DNA from: Spirochaetota bacterium
GTDB taxonomy: Bacteria > Spirochaetota > UBA4802 > UBA5368
Length of the DNA: 64,000 nucleotides
Assembly (NCBI GenBank): GCA_035477215.1
Contig: DATIKU010000044.1
Span: 62,001-126,000, forward strand
Direction: 5' to 3'
Under the pieces are notes generated by a model that made no database searches, was not told the origin of the DNA, and saw only the letters and a program-made list of their open reading frames with translations. This document shows positions 33,773 through 42,691 of this stretch, piece after piece. The position numbers and the translations under genes were made by a program. Each line of letters opens with the position of its first letter. The stretch's first letter is position 1.

Positions 33773-34750
33773 TCAGCGCTTGCGGGCGGCCGATTCGGCG
33801 CGGCGGAGGCGGTTCATAATCGCCCTGCCAAGACCGTTCTCGGGCACCGATTCGGCGATGATGATGTCGAGCCCGCGCGCATCAAGCTCGTGGAGGCAGG
33901 AAAACAGTCGCGCGGCGGCCTCGCGGAGGTCTCCCGAGGGGGAGAGTACCTCTACATGATCGTACGCGAGCACGTCGCGCGGCCGGCGAAACGCGAGCAG
34001 CCCGGCGCTCCCCGCGACACCGCCGGCAACGGCCGCATCCGCGACGATCCGAACGGGCGTGCGCGGAGAATAATGCGAAGTCGTCTGCCCCGGCGCCTGG
34101 GGGATCGCGTTGGGTCCGCTCGCGTCGTCGACCCTGCCGATCAGGTTTTCTATCTCCTCGATGGCCAGGCCGCCGGGACGCAGGAGGAACGCCCGCTCCT
34201 CGTCGATCCTGAGTATGGTGGACTCCAGGCCCACCGCGCATTGTCCACCGTCCAGTATCATGTCTACCGAGTCGCCGATCTGGGCGACCACGTGTCCGGC
34301 GATGGTGGGGCTGATATAGCCGAACGGGTTCGCGCTCGGCGCCGCGATCGGCCTCCCGGTCCGCACGATGAGCTCGAGGGCCACCGGGTGGGCGGGCATG
34401 CGCACCGCCACCGTGGGGAGCCCGGCGGTCACGATATCGGGAACGATCTCCTTTTTTTCGAGGACCAGCGTCAGCGGTCCCGGCCAGAAGCGTTCGATGA
34501 GCGCGCGCGCGCGAAGGGGCACCGCTACGGCAAGGGCCTCGAGATCCTCGAGCCGGGCGATATGCACGATGAGAGGATCGAACGAGGGTCGGTTTTTGGC
34601 CTCGAATATCCGTGCGCACGCGACAGGATTGAGCGCATCGGCCCCCAGGCCGTACACGGTCTCGGTCGGAAAGGCCACGATGCCTCCCGAGCGGAGTATC
34701 CCGGCCGCCCTCTCGATGTTTACCTCGCTCGCCTGCACCACGTTCGTCAC
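33773..34750 (-). CDS. L-threonylcarbamoyladenylate synthase (Sua5/YwlC type)
   Basis: 325 residues from GTG 34750; the frame continues to 34924, but that part is not family-like and overlaps the start of the divergent glycosyltransferase. The YrdC domain has GGIVAFPTETVYGLGADA, the RPSFDPLIVH loop, ERFWPGPLTLVL and APSANPFGYISPT. A C-terminal Sua5 domain begins with a PGQTTSHYSPRTPVRI linker. The enzyme makes threonylcarbamoyl-AMP for t6A37 of tRNAs reading ANN codons. It reads divergently from the glycosyltransferase. Confidence 0.93.
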   Translation of the reverse strand: MTNVVQASEVNIERAAGILRSGGIVAFPTETVYGLGADALNPVACARIFEAKNRPSFDPLIVHIARLEDLEALAVAVPLRARALIERFWPGPLTLVLEKKEIVPDIVTAGLPTVAVRMPAHPVALELIVRTGRPIAAPSANPFGYISPTIAGHVVAQIGDSVDMILDGGQCAVGLESTILRIDEERAFLLRPGGLAIEEIENLIGRVDDASGPNAIPQAPGQTTSHYSPRTPVRIVADAAVAGGVAGSAGLLAFRRPRDVLAYDHVEVLSPSGDLREAAARLFSCLHELDARGLDIIIAESVPENGLGRAIMNRLRRAESAARKR

Positions 34751-34856
34751 GCCGCCGCTCCGAAGATATGTATAATTATGGACAAAAAACGTTTCACCTG
34801 CGATACACACCAGTGGTATGCAGTGTGTAAAAACAATCAAATCAATTAGGGACGCC

Positions 34857-35933
34857 ATGGCAAAAAAACCGGTGAAGATACTCTTTCTCTCGTACGTATA
34901 TCCCCCTAAAACGATCGGGGGCATACAGACCTACATACGCGATCTGACCGCCCACGTAGCGGCTCAGAATCCCCCCACGTTCACGCTCATCAATCCCGGC
35001 GGGTACGCCTTTCTGGCGTTGTTCATACCCTATTCCATCTTCAAGGCGATCAGTCTCATCCGCCGCCACGGCATCACCCATTTCCATGCGGCAAGCGGTC
35101 CGCACTGCTTCCAGGCGCTGCTCATTAAAAAAGCGACCGGCGTAAAAACATCCATCACCATCCACGGCCTCGACATCATGATCGAGACGCTTCGTCTTGA
35201 CCGGGCCATCGCGTTCTTTGTTCGCCGGCTCGATCGCGTCATCTGCGTGAGCAACGCAACCAGGCTTGAATGCGTCAGACGTGGTGTCCCGCCGGAAAAA
35301 TGCGCGGTCATCTTCAACGGCGTCGATCCAGGGGCTTTTCCGCTCGGTCGTCCACGGAAGGAACTGCGCACCCGGCTCGAGCACGATCTCGGCCTGCCAC
35401 CCGGCAATCGAAAGATCCTGCTCGCCAACGGCCGCCTCGTTAAACGCAAAGGCGTAGAGTGGTTCATACGCTCGGTGGTGCCGCGGCTGGACCGCCGCTG
35501 TCTCTTCCTCGTTTCGGGCGATGGTCCCGAGCGGGACGCGGTCCGCGACGCCGTCTCGGAATGCGGCCTCTCCGACCGGGTACTGCTGTTAGGCAGGACG
35601 AGCGATGAGCTGTTACGGCTGCTGTACAATACGGCCGATTACTTTATAATGCCCAATGTCCGCGAGCACGGGAACATGGAGGGCTTCGGCCTGGTGATCC
35701 TCGAGGCGGCCTCCTGCGGAGCGACCGTCATCGCCGCGGACATCGAGGGGATCAGCGACGCCGTGGTCAACGGCGTCACCGGATGGCTCGTGCCCGAGCG
35801 CAACGCCGACGCTTTCGTGAAATACATCGCAAAGGCCCCGCTCTCGCCACGGAAGGTGGCCGACGCCATACAAAAGCGCTTCGACTGGCGGGTGATCGCG
35901 GCGCAGTATATCGATGAGATCCGCAGAGCGTAA
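34857..35933 (+). CDS. Glycosyltransferase family 4
   Basis: 358 residues from the ATG at 34857, which has AGGGA upstream. The GT-B fold shows the N-terminal GGIQTYIRDL acceptor loop, a central nucleotide-binding half with ILLANGRLVKRKGVEWFI, and the family-defining EGFGLVILEAASCGATV. It transfers a sugar from a nucleotide-activated donor; acceptor and sugar are unknown. Surface-polysaccharide or glycolipid synthesis is likely, but no other sugar gene lies nearby. Confidence 0.9.
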   Translation: MAKKPVKILFLSYVYPPKTIGGIQTYIRDLTAHVAAQNPPTFTLINPGGYAFLALFIPYSIFKAISLIRRHGITHFHAASGPHCFQALLIKKATGVKTSITIHGLDIMIETLRLDRAIAFFVRRLDRVICVSNATRLECVRRGVPPEKCAVIFNGVDPGAFPLGRPRKELRTRLEHDLGLPPGNRKILLANGRLVKRKGVEWFIRSVVPRLDRRCLFLVSGDGPERDAVRDAVSECGLSDRVLLLGRTSDELLRLLYNTADYFIMPNVREHGNMEGFGLVILEAASCGATVIAADIEGISDAVVNGVTGWLVPERNADAFVKYIAKAPLSPRKVADAIQKRFDWRVIAAQYIDEIRRA

Positions 35934-35996
35934 CATGGCCACGCTCAACAGGTTTTTTACATGCGGAGCACACTAATGGCAAAGCGAGGCTATTCA

Positions 35997-36482
35997 ATGA
36001 AAAAAAGAGCGATTTATTTTTCGGCACTTCTATGCTCCACGGTTTTGACGGCCGGCCCGGCGCTCGCCGCCGGAAATTTCGGCCTCGGTTTCGTGCTCGG
36101 CGACCCTTCGGGAATCACGGCGAAGTATTTTTTAGGGGACGATCACGCCCTGGCGGCGGGGATCGGCGACACCGCGGGCCACGGCTTCTACCTCAATGTC
36201 GATTACCTCAAGCACTTTCGCGGCATCATTCCCGCACCGGAGTTCGCGCTGTACCTCGGGGGCGGAGGCGCCTTTTACCACTATCATCGCGAACATAACA
36301 GCAGTTTCCGGGATGACGATAAAGAGGAAAACCGCCTGGAGGCCCGCGTACCCTTCGGGATAAACTATGTATTCAAACCCGTGCCCGTCGAGGTATTCTT
36401 CGAACTGGCGCCCGCGATCAGGCTGGTGCCCGATGTCGATTTTAGAATACGCGCCGGTCTGGGCGCGCGCTATTACTTCTGA
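35997..36482 (+). CDS. Small outer-membrane beta-barrel protein
   Basis: About 161 residues from MKKRAIYF (35997), with a signal peptide ending GPALAAGNF. The mature part opens GFVLGDPSGITAKYFLGDDHALAAGIG and ends in GLGARYYF, a barrel-type C-terminal strand with terminal Phe. It resembles small spirochaetal outer-membrane proteins of the DUF3996/BAPKO_0422-like kind by eye. The 3' end is 13 bp before the phosphatase start, so the two may be one transcript. Confidence 0.75.
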   Translation: MKKRAIYFSALLCSTVLTAGPALAAGNFGLGFVLGDPSGITAKYFLGDDHALAAGIGDTAGHGFYLNVDYLKHFRGIIPAPEFALYLGGGGAFYHYHREHNSSFRDDDKEENRLEARVPFGINYVFKPVPVEVFFELAPAIRLVPDVDFRIRAGLGARYYF

Positions 36483-36495
36483 CGGTGAGGCTTCC

Positions 36496-37092
36496 GTGCG
36501 CCTTATTCTGGTACGCCACGGCGAAACCGTTTGGAACCGCGAAAACCGCGTCCAGGGAAGGAGCGATACGCTTCTTTCCGATAATGGAATCGGCCAGGCA
36601 GAACGGCTTGCCGAAAACATGGGATGCGAGCAAATCGATCTCATAGTGACCAGCCCTTTACGGCGCGCCGCGGAGACCGCGTCGATCATCAACCGCCGCA
36701 TTAACGCGCCCCTGGAACTCGACGCGGACCTCAAGGAACTCGATCAGGGAATGTTCGAAGGGATGAGCTTCGGGGAGCTTGCGCGCGATCACGGGGACTT
36801 TCTACGAAAATGGGCCGCCGACCCCGCCTCGGTCGTAATCCCCGGCGGCGAATCTCTCGCCGCGCTTCAGGAAAGGGCCTGGCGCGCCGTTTGCCGGATC
36901 ACCGTGTCGTGCGACAATGCGCTTGTCATATCACACAACTTCACCATTACTACCATCCTCTGCAAGATTCTCCACATGCCCCTTTCTGATTTCAGGCGGA
37001 TACGGCTGGACAACGCGTCGAAAACGATCGTCGAGGCCGCCGAAAGCGTGTTCCGGGCGATCGTCATCAACGACACCGCTCACCTCAAATGA
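36496..37092 (+). CDS. Histidine phosphatase family protein (phosphoglycerate mutase-like)
   Basis: 198 residues from GTG 36496, with GGTGAGG upstream; the open frame to 36367 lies inside the previous gene. The phosphohistidine motif LILVRHGETVWNRENRVQGRSD is at the very N-terminus, with TSPLRRAAETA, ELDQGMFEGM and the second His in ALVISHNFTITT. Substrates vary in this family (phosphoglycerate, alpha-ribazole-phosphate, others), so the function is left open. An alpha-ribazole phosphatase role is possible given the B12-dependent reductase, but there is no cobalamin cluster here. Confidence 0.9.
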   Translation: MRLILVRHGETVWNRENRVQGRSDTLLSDNGIGQAERLAENMGCEQIDLIVTSPLRRAAETASIINRRINAPLELDADLKELDQGMFEGMSFGELARDHGDFLRKWAADPASVVIPGGESLAALQERAWRAVCRITVSCDNALVISHNFTITTILCKILHMPLSDFRRIRLDNASKTIVEAAESVFRAIVINDTAHLK

Positions 37093-37145
37093 GCGCCGGA
37101 CCGCTTTTTACTTTACTTCTGTTCGTCCGCCGCTATTTTTCGACC

Positions 37146-37497
37146 ATGCATGGATGGACCGGTAAAATACTCGTCATCGACCTCTCAAATGGAACGCACA
37201 TGGCACAGCGTCCCGAAAGAGCGCTGTACGAAACATGCCCGGGGCGGGGGGCTCGCCGCGCTCTTTTCCCGCAACACCACCTGGCGGGCTGCACTTGCCG
37301 GGATGCCGTCGGGAACGGTCGTACTGGTTGTATGGAAAAGCCTCGGCCTCGGAACACAGCTTTACGAGATCGTGCCGGGATTCGCCGCAAACGTCGCCGC
37401 GATAATTATCGTAAACAGGTTCACTTGCAACGCGAACGATGCCGCGCGGCGCGAGTTCGACGAGGTTGAATCGACCGTACGGAATTTTTCCTCTTGA
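37146..37497 (+). pseudogene. Chimeric remnant: 5' end of an aldehyde ferredoxin oxidoreductase joined to the 3' end of a PutP-like sodium symporter
   Basis: The ATG at 37146 begins MHGWTGKILVIDLSNGTHM, the typical tungsten AOR N-terminus. After about 35 codons a one-base slip is needed to keep the GGRGL-type motif (the other frame gives RGGGLAALFSRNTTW). From about 37280 the same frame reads WRAALAGMPSGTVVLVVWK and LYEIVPGFAANVAAIIIV, the C-terminal two helices of a sodium/solute symporter of the PutP type. It ends at 37497. The likely history is a deletion that joined two neighbouring genes, followed by decay. Confidence 0.65.
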
Positions 37498-37578
37498 CGC
37501 GCGCACGGCGTTCCATATCATCGAGGTAACAGCAGGCGCCCCGGGGCGTTAGTAACCATTTTGAGAGGAAGGAACAAT

Positions 37579-38280
37579 ATGAAACGTATTCTTTTCTGCA
37601 TCACCGCACTCGTCTTCGCAATCTCATGCGGACCGTCGGTCAATCCCCAGCTAAAGATGAAAATCGACGGGCAGTTCGCCGCGACATCAAACCAGAATTT
37701 CGGCACGGCCGCTAGGTTCAGAAAACCCATGCCCTACGCCGTCGGACAGTACGTTATACTCGGAACGACGGATTCGAGCGGGAAGCGCTCGATCAGCCGC
37801 ACGATGATCGCAGGCAAAGCGGACGGAGGATGGGTCATCGAGACCGGCACACTCAACACGGCTGAGGAGACCGCCGTACAGCTTTGCGTTCGCGGACTCG
37901 AGAAAGCCGCGGCCTCGGGCAATGCCGAAAGTGTTGAGATCGTATGGATAAAAATCAAGGACGAGAAGGGGGCCATCCAGCGGATTGAGGGACCGGTCCT
38001 GGCGATGATGCGCTCAGTCTATAAAAACAACCTCTCATCCCTGAATGTAAAGGCGGCCGCGTACGTGAACGGCGGAACTGTCTCGGTACCGGCAGGCACT
38101 TTCGCCGCGACCAACAAGGTCGAAGCGGAGGTCAGCTTCCTCGGAAAAACCCACCGCTCAACGGCATGGCACCATTCCGCCGTACCCATCAACGGAATGG
38201 TGAAGTCGGTCTCGGAGGACGGGAAGAACCAGACCGTTCTGCTGGGCTTCGGCCTTAAAGGGGCGGTTTCGGAATTCTAA
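37579..38280 (+). CDS. Putative lipoprotein, unknown function
   Basis: 233 residues from MKRILF (37579), with an AGGAAGG Shine-Dalgarno site. The lipobox AIS-C at residue 17-20 (ALVFAISCGPS) follows a hydrophobic stretch, so it should be lipidated and exported. The mature part is beta-rich without recognisable domain, includes VGQYVILGTTDSSGKRSISRT and ends GLKGAVSEF. A monocistronic gene is likely. Confidence 0.78.
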   Translation: MKRILFCITALVFAISCGPSVNPQLKMKIDGQFAATSNQNFGTAARFRKPMPYAVGQYVILGTTDSSGKRSISRTMIAGKADGGWVIETGTLNTAEETAVQLCVRGLEKAAASGNAESVEIVWIKIKDEKGAIQRIEGPVLAMMRSVYKNNLSSLNVKAAAYVNGGTVSVPAGTFAATNKVEAEVSFLGKTHRSTAWHHSAVPINGMVKSVSEDGKNQTVLLGFGLKGAVSEF

Positions 38281-38336
38281 AGAACGCGCCATTCGCCTGC
38301 CGCGGCCTGACGCCGAGCGTTTCCGGCCGCGGCGCT

Positions 38337-40706
38337 TTACTCGACCCTCTTTTCTTTTCCCTGAATGTAGCCCCATCGTTCAAGCAGTTTGTTGACGTCC
38401 TTCGACAGGTATTTCTCGTTCGAGACTCCGCGCAGACCCCGATTAAGCGAATCGTGCCAGTAGTACAGCACCCCGCCGGCCATTGCCGCAACCTCGGGAA
38501 TGGGCTCGCCGCCCGCTGCGCCCGAAGCCGGGTCCAGCCTGAACGCTCCGCCCCTCCGGGGGAAAACCGGCAGAAGGTAACGACCGGCCAAAAGCGCGCC
38601 GGCATCCGCCGGCACCACCATACACGCGGCGCCCGCGGGTATCGTCTGAAAGCGTATACGGTCGCCGGGCGCCAACGTAAAGGCGATCTCCTTTCTGCCG
38701 ATTTTACGAATTGCCGACCGGCCCGAGCCCGGCGATAAATACTCCAGGTCATAGAAAAACCCGTCCACCACGCGCAGCCTTCCGCCCGTCATCGTTTCGT
38801 TAGCCGAAATATAATTGTCCGGCTGCCTGAAGCGTTCCCCGGCCAGCACCCCCCTCATGCGTCGGGTGTCGTCCGGGCGTTCGGCCACGATGTTTCTCCG
38901 CTCGTCCGGATCGTTTTTCAGGTCGTACAGCTCGGCATATTCCTTCACGACCTCGCCTCCCCAGTGGTGTGGTCGCACACCGAAGCCGTAAAACCGCTCC
39001 GCGTACTTGTATCCATGCGCGCGCACGGAATACATCATCCTTCCCTCGCTGTACACCGGCCGTTCGTCGCGCTCGGTCCCGTCGAGGATCGGCCGTATCG
39101 TTTTACCCTGGAAGCTCACCGGCGCACCGATTCCCATAAAATCGAGGACGGTCGGCGCAATGTCCATACTGCGCACCTGCGAGTCTATCCTCACGCTTCG
39201 ATGGGGAATTCCCTTCTGCGGTTTGATGACCAGCGGTACGCGCAATTCCTCGTCGTATTGCGTCTGCCCGTGGGAATACAAGGCCCTGACATCGGTAAAG
39301 GGGCTCATTTCCTTGTCGGGGCTGAATATCTCCCCGTGGTCGGAGGTCACCACAATAATCGTGTTTTCATAGAGCCCCAATCGCTTCAGCACGTCGACCA
39401 CCTTCCCGAGATATTCGTCAGTATAGGCGACCTCGCCGAGATAGGCGCGAAACCACGGATGGAGCGAGGGGAAGCGCGTGCGCAACGGCGCAAGATAGCG
39501 CTCCGGGGGGACGTATGCGTTATGCGGTGCGTTATAGTTTATAAAAAGGAAAAACCTTCGCTTTGCGTTATTTTCGATCCAGGCCACCGCCTCGTCGGTG
39601 ATGTCGACCGTGTCCCGCACCGGCGTCTGGTACTCGGAGAGCTCGTCGAAGTCGAGGTCCACGCCGATGCCGGTATAGTCGATTATAAAGGCGTTGTTCC
39701 CGATCGACCGGGTGATGTAGCCGGATTCTTTCAGAATGCTCGTCATGGACCGCGTGCCGCTCTTCCGGTAGAAGAACTCCTTTTCCTCGTCGCTGACCGG
39801 CGGATAGAAGATGTTCACACCGGTGCGCGACGCCTGTACACCCGCGAGCATGCAGATGGTGGAGGGCCTGGTCCAGTTGGAGACGACAAAATGATTGCCA
39901 AAGACAATCCCGTCGCGGGCGAGCGCGTCGATGGATGGAGTGAGGCCGTAGCGTTGCACGACCGCATCGACCGCGTCGGCACGCAGGGAATCTATGGAGA
40001 TGAAGACGACGTTCGGTGGTCGTGATGATTTCGATTTCCGCGTGAAGATCCGGGGATTGGCCAGAAAGACGTGAGTGGTCTTCTCCGAGGCGCTGGAGAG
40101 CCGGAACTCGATGGATACGTCATCGAGCGCGATGCCTTCCAGATCGATCGTGTAATCTTTCCAACCCCGCTCGGGGATACCGTCGCCGCCGATCCTGAAA
40201 ATCTCGTCGCTCTTTCCATCACCGGTCACCGAAATAGACAGATCGCACCGCGAATTTCGCACCCCCAGGCCTCCAAGGGAGAAACTCAGGGTCGTTCCGC
40301 GCGCATCGGTTTTCAGCGGGATGGCGATACGGCAGGGCGAGCGCTTCACGGCGCCGATGTAGAGTGAACGGCGCATGTTCTGGAACATCTTTACGGCGTC
40401 GATCTCGAAACCAACCTTGACAACTCGCGGAGAATCGACACCATACGGATCGCGGTAGAGCCTTTCGTATCGCAACAGATCCGTGTACTTCACGGCGAAC
40501 CCGTCGTCTTCCACCAAAGCGGTACCGAAACCGTCGATGAGGTCGGCGGCGATTTCCTCACTGTCCGTCCATCCCAAGGCGGAGCAACCCGCCGCGAGCA
40601 GTGAGCACAGCGCCAGCAATGCAAGCGGCCCGCACCGGCGACTCCGTTTTTTCCTCTCGTTCTTCACAGGCCTGTAGTCCGATATCCGGCTTTCCGCATG
40701 CGGCAT
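38337..40706 (-). CDS. Lipoprotein of the sulfatase / alkaline phosphatase superfamily, Thr at the nucleophile position
   Basis: 789 residues. The N-terminus is basic and hydrophobic with the lipobox LLAAGC, so it is probably anchored to the periplasmic face of a membrane. The metal-binding VVFISIDSLRADAVD and later VVTSDHGEIFSP are intact. Where arylsulfatases have the formylglycine C-x-P-x-R, this reads NWTRPSTICMLAG, with Thr in the Cys position and no Arg. It belongs with the WTxPS subgroup of the superfamily. A phosphotransferase/phosphodiesterase or envelope-modifying role is possible; arylsulfatase activity is not supported. Confidence 0.82.
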   Translation of the reverse strand: MPHAESRISDYRPVKNERKKRSRRCGPLALLALCSLLAAGCSALGWTDSEEIAADLIDGFGTALVEDDGFAVKYTDLLRYERLYRDPYGVDSPRVVKVGFEIDAVKMFQNMRRSLYIGAVKRSPCRIAIPLKTDARGTTLSFSLGGLGVRNSRCDLSISVTGDGKSDEIFRIGGDGIPERGWKDYTIDLEGIALDDVSIEFRLSSASEKTTHVFLANPRIFTRKSKSSRPPNVVFISIDSLRADAVDAVVQRYGLTPSIDALARDGIVFGNHFVVSNWTRPSTICMLAGVQASRTGVNIFYPPVSDEEKEFFYRKSGTRSMTSILKESGYITRSIGNNAFIIDYTGIGVDLDFDELSEYQTPVRDTVDITDEAVAWIENNAKRRFFLFINYNAPHNAYVPPERYLAPLRTRFPSLHPWFRAYLGEVAYTDEYLGKVVDVLKRLGLYENTIIVVTSDHGEIFSPDKEMSPFTDVRALYSHGQTQYDEELRVPLVIKPQKGIPHRSVRIDSQVRSMDIAPTVLDFMGIGAPVSFQGKTIRPILDGTERDERPVYSEGRMMYSVRAHGYKYAERFYGFGVRPHHWGGEVVKEYAELYDLKNDPDERRNIVAERPDDTRRMRGVLAGERFRQPDNYISANETMTGGRLRVVDGFFYDLEYLSPGSGRSAIRKIGRKEIAFTLAPGDRIRFQTIPAGAACMVVPADAGALLAGRYLLPVFPRRGGAFRLDPASGAAGGEPIPEVAAMAGGVLYYWHDSLNRGLRGVSNEKYLSKDVNKLLERWGYIQGKEKRVE

Positions 40707-40931
40707 TTTACCCTTACGCTTTTTTTAGGATACAAAAAAATCATTGCACCGTCCGCTCCGCATCGCAGCCTTCGAATGGGTCACGGCCGGGAAGCGAAAC
40801 CTGAAAATTGTCGATTGCGACGCCGCAAGTTGACCTTAAAAAAAGAATTGCTTTTGAGCCCGGCCGGTTCGACTATAGAAAGCATGGAGGCCGGATTCAT
40901 AAATCCGGCCCCACGGCAAGGAGAACTCCCG

Positions 40932-41228
40932 ATGATAATCGATGAAAAACAGATAATTCGCGTCGCCGAGCTCGCACGACTCGATCTGACCGAACAGGAA
41001 AAAAAGGAGTACTCGCGCCAGCTTTCGGACATCCTGGCCTATGTCGAAAAAATCAACGAGATGGACACGGCAAACGTGTTGCCCACCGACCATATAGTCG
41101 AGCTCAATAACGTCTTCCGTGATGACGTTGTGCGTGAATCCGTCGACGCTTCCGCCCTGCGCTCCATGGCTCCGTGCTTCGAGGACGGGCACGTCGTGGT
41201 GCCGATCATCATCGAGGGGCAGGAATGA
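40932..41228 (+). CDS. gatC: Glutamyl-tRNA(Gln)/Asp-tRNA(Asn) amidotransferase subunit C
   Basis: 98 residues from MIIDEKQI (40932), with GGAG upstream. The helical family signature VAELARLDLTEQEKKEYSRQ and ILAYVEKINEMDT is clear, followed by the LRDDV-like FRDDVVRES. GatC stabilises GatA in the amidotransferase that makes Gln-tRNA and Asn-tRNA. gatA and gatB, often directly downstream, are absent; instead its TGA overlaps the thpR ATG. Confidence 0.93.
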   Translation: MIIDEKQIIRVAELARLDLTEQEKKEYSRQLSDILAYVEKINEMDTANVLPTDHIVELNNVFRDDVVRESVDASALRSMAPCFEDGHVVVPIIIEGQE

Positions 41229-41785
41229 CGCGCCTCTTTATCGGCCTTCCCATCGATGCGCAGATGCGTACGGCGCTGCGCCCCGCGTATGAATTTCTAT
41301 CCGGACATGACCACGTCCTCAAGGCGGCTCCTCCGGAGAATTATCACATCACCGTCAAGTTTCTGGGCGAGTGCGACGGCAATGTGGCCAACGCGATCGA
41401 AAGCACCTTCCTCGAGATCCCGGTGCCGACCGTCGATATCCCGTTCACGCTCTCGGGGATGGGCGCTTTCCCGGACATGAAAAAGCCGACGGTTATATGG
41501 GCCGGGCTGAGGGCCGAAGCCGAGCTGATGGGGCAGCTTTTAAAAAATGTCGAGCGATTCGCCTCCAATTTCCGCTTCAGGCACGAAAAGCGCCAGTTCA
41601 CCCCGCACCTCACGCTCGCACGGCTCAGAAGCGGGAGGAAGATCACGGGGGACCTCCTGAAGTTCATAGAAAAGAACACCGACACCCTCTACGGTGAATC
41701 CTTATTCACCCGCCTTTCACTCTACTCGTCCAGGCTGACACCGGATGGCGCGGTCTACACGGAACTCAAGTCCAAGTCGTTCTGA
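41225..41785 (+). CDS. thpR: RNA 2',3'-cyclic phosphodiesterase (ThpR/2H family)
   Basis: 186 residues with the two HxTx motifs of the 2H phosphoesterase superfamily, NYHITVKFLG (about residue 40) and TPHLTLARL (about 125). The family opens 2',3'-cyclic phosphates on RNA. The ATG overlaps the gatC stop (ATGA). Confidence 0.92.
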   Translation: MTRLFIGLPIDAQMRTALRPAYEFLSGHDHVLKAAPPENYHITVKFLGECDGNVANAIESTFLEIPVPTVDIPFTLSGMGAFPDMKKPTVIWAGLRAEAELMGQLLKNVERFASNFRFRHEKRQFTPHLTLARLRSGRKITGDLLKFIEKNTDTLYGESLFTRLSLYSSRLTPDGAVYTELKSKSF

Positions 41786-41921
41786 TGAAATCAGGTCTTC
41801 GGCAGATCGTCTAAACTCCTCGCCCTGCCGGTTGAAATTTCACGGCCCGTCGGCTCAAAAAGCCCCTTGGTTTTGACTGGACACAAAAGCCCTGCCAGGT
41901 AAGCTTACCGAATCGACCGGC

Positions 41922-42296
41922 ATGGAGCTGACAATGGCTGAGTGTAAACGATGCGGAAGCTGCTGCCAGGATGTAAGACTGGCGGAGTCTCCCGATATGC
42001 TGGAGAGGGCGTATCACTACTGGAAAAAAACGCCCTCAATAGACCCGAACTTCTCGGAAATCTACCTGATCTTCCCCATGCTGCGGTTCCTGTACGAGGA
42101 CCGGCGGGAAGATCTGCCGTATCATTACCGCTGCGTTCACTACGGAATCGGCGAAAACGGACTGCCCGCGTGCTCAATCCACCCGATTCGGCCGCGAATG
42201 TGCCGGGACTTTCCCTACTATAACGAAGCCGAACACCTCGATCGGAACGGACCGGTAAGCCCCTATGGAGGATGCGGATACAACGACACCGACTGA
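41922..42296 (+). CDS. YkgJ-family cysteine-cluster protein
   Basis: 124 residues (or 120 from MAECKRC, 41934). The CKRCGSCCQDV motif at the N-terminus, with later CVHY, ACSIHPIRPRMCRDFP and a C-terminal GGCGY, is the eight-cysteine pattern of the YkgJ/CxxCxxCC family, which probably binds zinc or an iron-sulfur cluster. The role is unknown. Confidence 0.85.
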   Translation: MELTMAECKRCGSCCQDVRLAESPDMLERAYHYWKKTPSIDPNFSEIYLIFPMLRFLYEDRREDLPYHYRCVHYGIGENGLPACSIHPIRPRMCRDFPYYNEAEHLDRNGPVSPYGGCGYNDTD

Positions 42297-42416
42297 TACC
42301 CCATCGTAATACTCTTGACTTCGCCGAGCCGGCACCGTACCGTAGCGTCCATTGAAACACGGCACGCCGGAGGCGCACCGTGGGAATTGACTGATCGCAG
42401 GAGGAATCCCAGGAAG

Positions 42417-42686
42417 ATGCTGTTTCGAAAGCCCGCAACGGTAAAAGTAACGATAAAATTATTTTCCGGCATCAACAGGGACCTCGGACTGCCCGACTAC
42501 GACCCTTCCCGCGGGATCGAGCTTCTGGTCCGCGATGGAACACGTCTAAAAAAAGCATTAAAGCGGCTCGGCATGCGCAAATTGATGCATAATGCCTATT
42601 TCCGAAACGGTGAGCGGGCCGGGCTCTGGACCCGCCTCGGGGATGGAGACGAGATATCCTGCATTAAGCCTTCCGCCGGCGGCTGA
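42417..42686 (+). CDS. MoaD/ThiS-like ubiquitin-fold sulfur carrier
   Basis: 89 residues from MLFRKPATV (42417), with AGGAAG upstream; a longer frame starts at 42315. The beta-grasp pattern VKVTIKLFSGINRDLG ... LGDGDEISCIKPSAGG ends in the di-glycine tail GG of MoaD/ThiS proteins, whose last Gly is adenylated and turned into a thiocarboxylate. The helix RLKKALKRLGMRKL is as expected. Which pathway it serves (molybdopterin, thiamine, tRNA thiolation) cannot be told; a TtcA-like enzyme converges 5 bp downstream and moeA is 10 kb away. Confidence 0.78.
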   Translation: MLFRKPATVKVTIKLFSGINRDLGLPDYDPSRGIELLVRDGTRLKKALKRLGMRKLMHNAYFRNGERAGLWTRLGDGDEISCIKPSAGG

Positions 42687-42691
42687 ATTCC

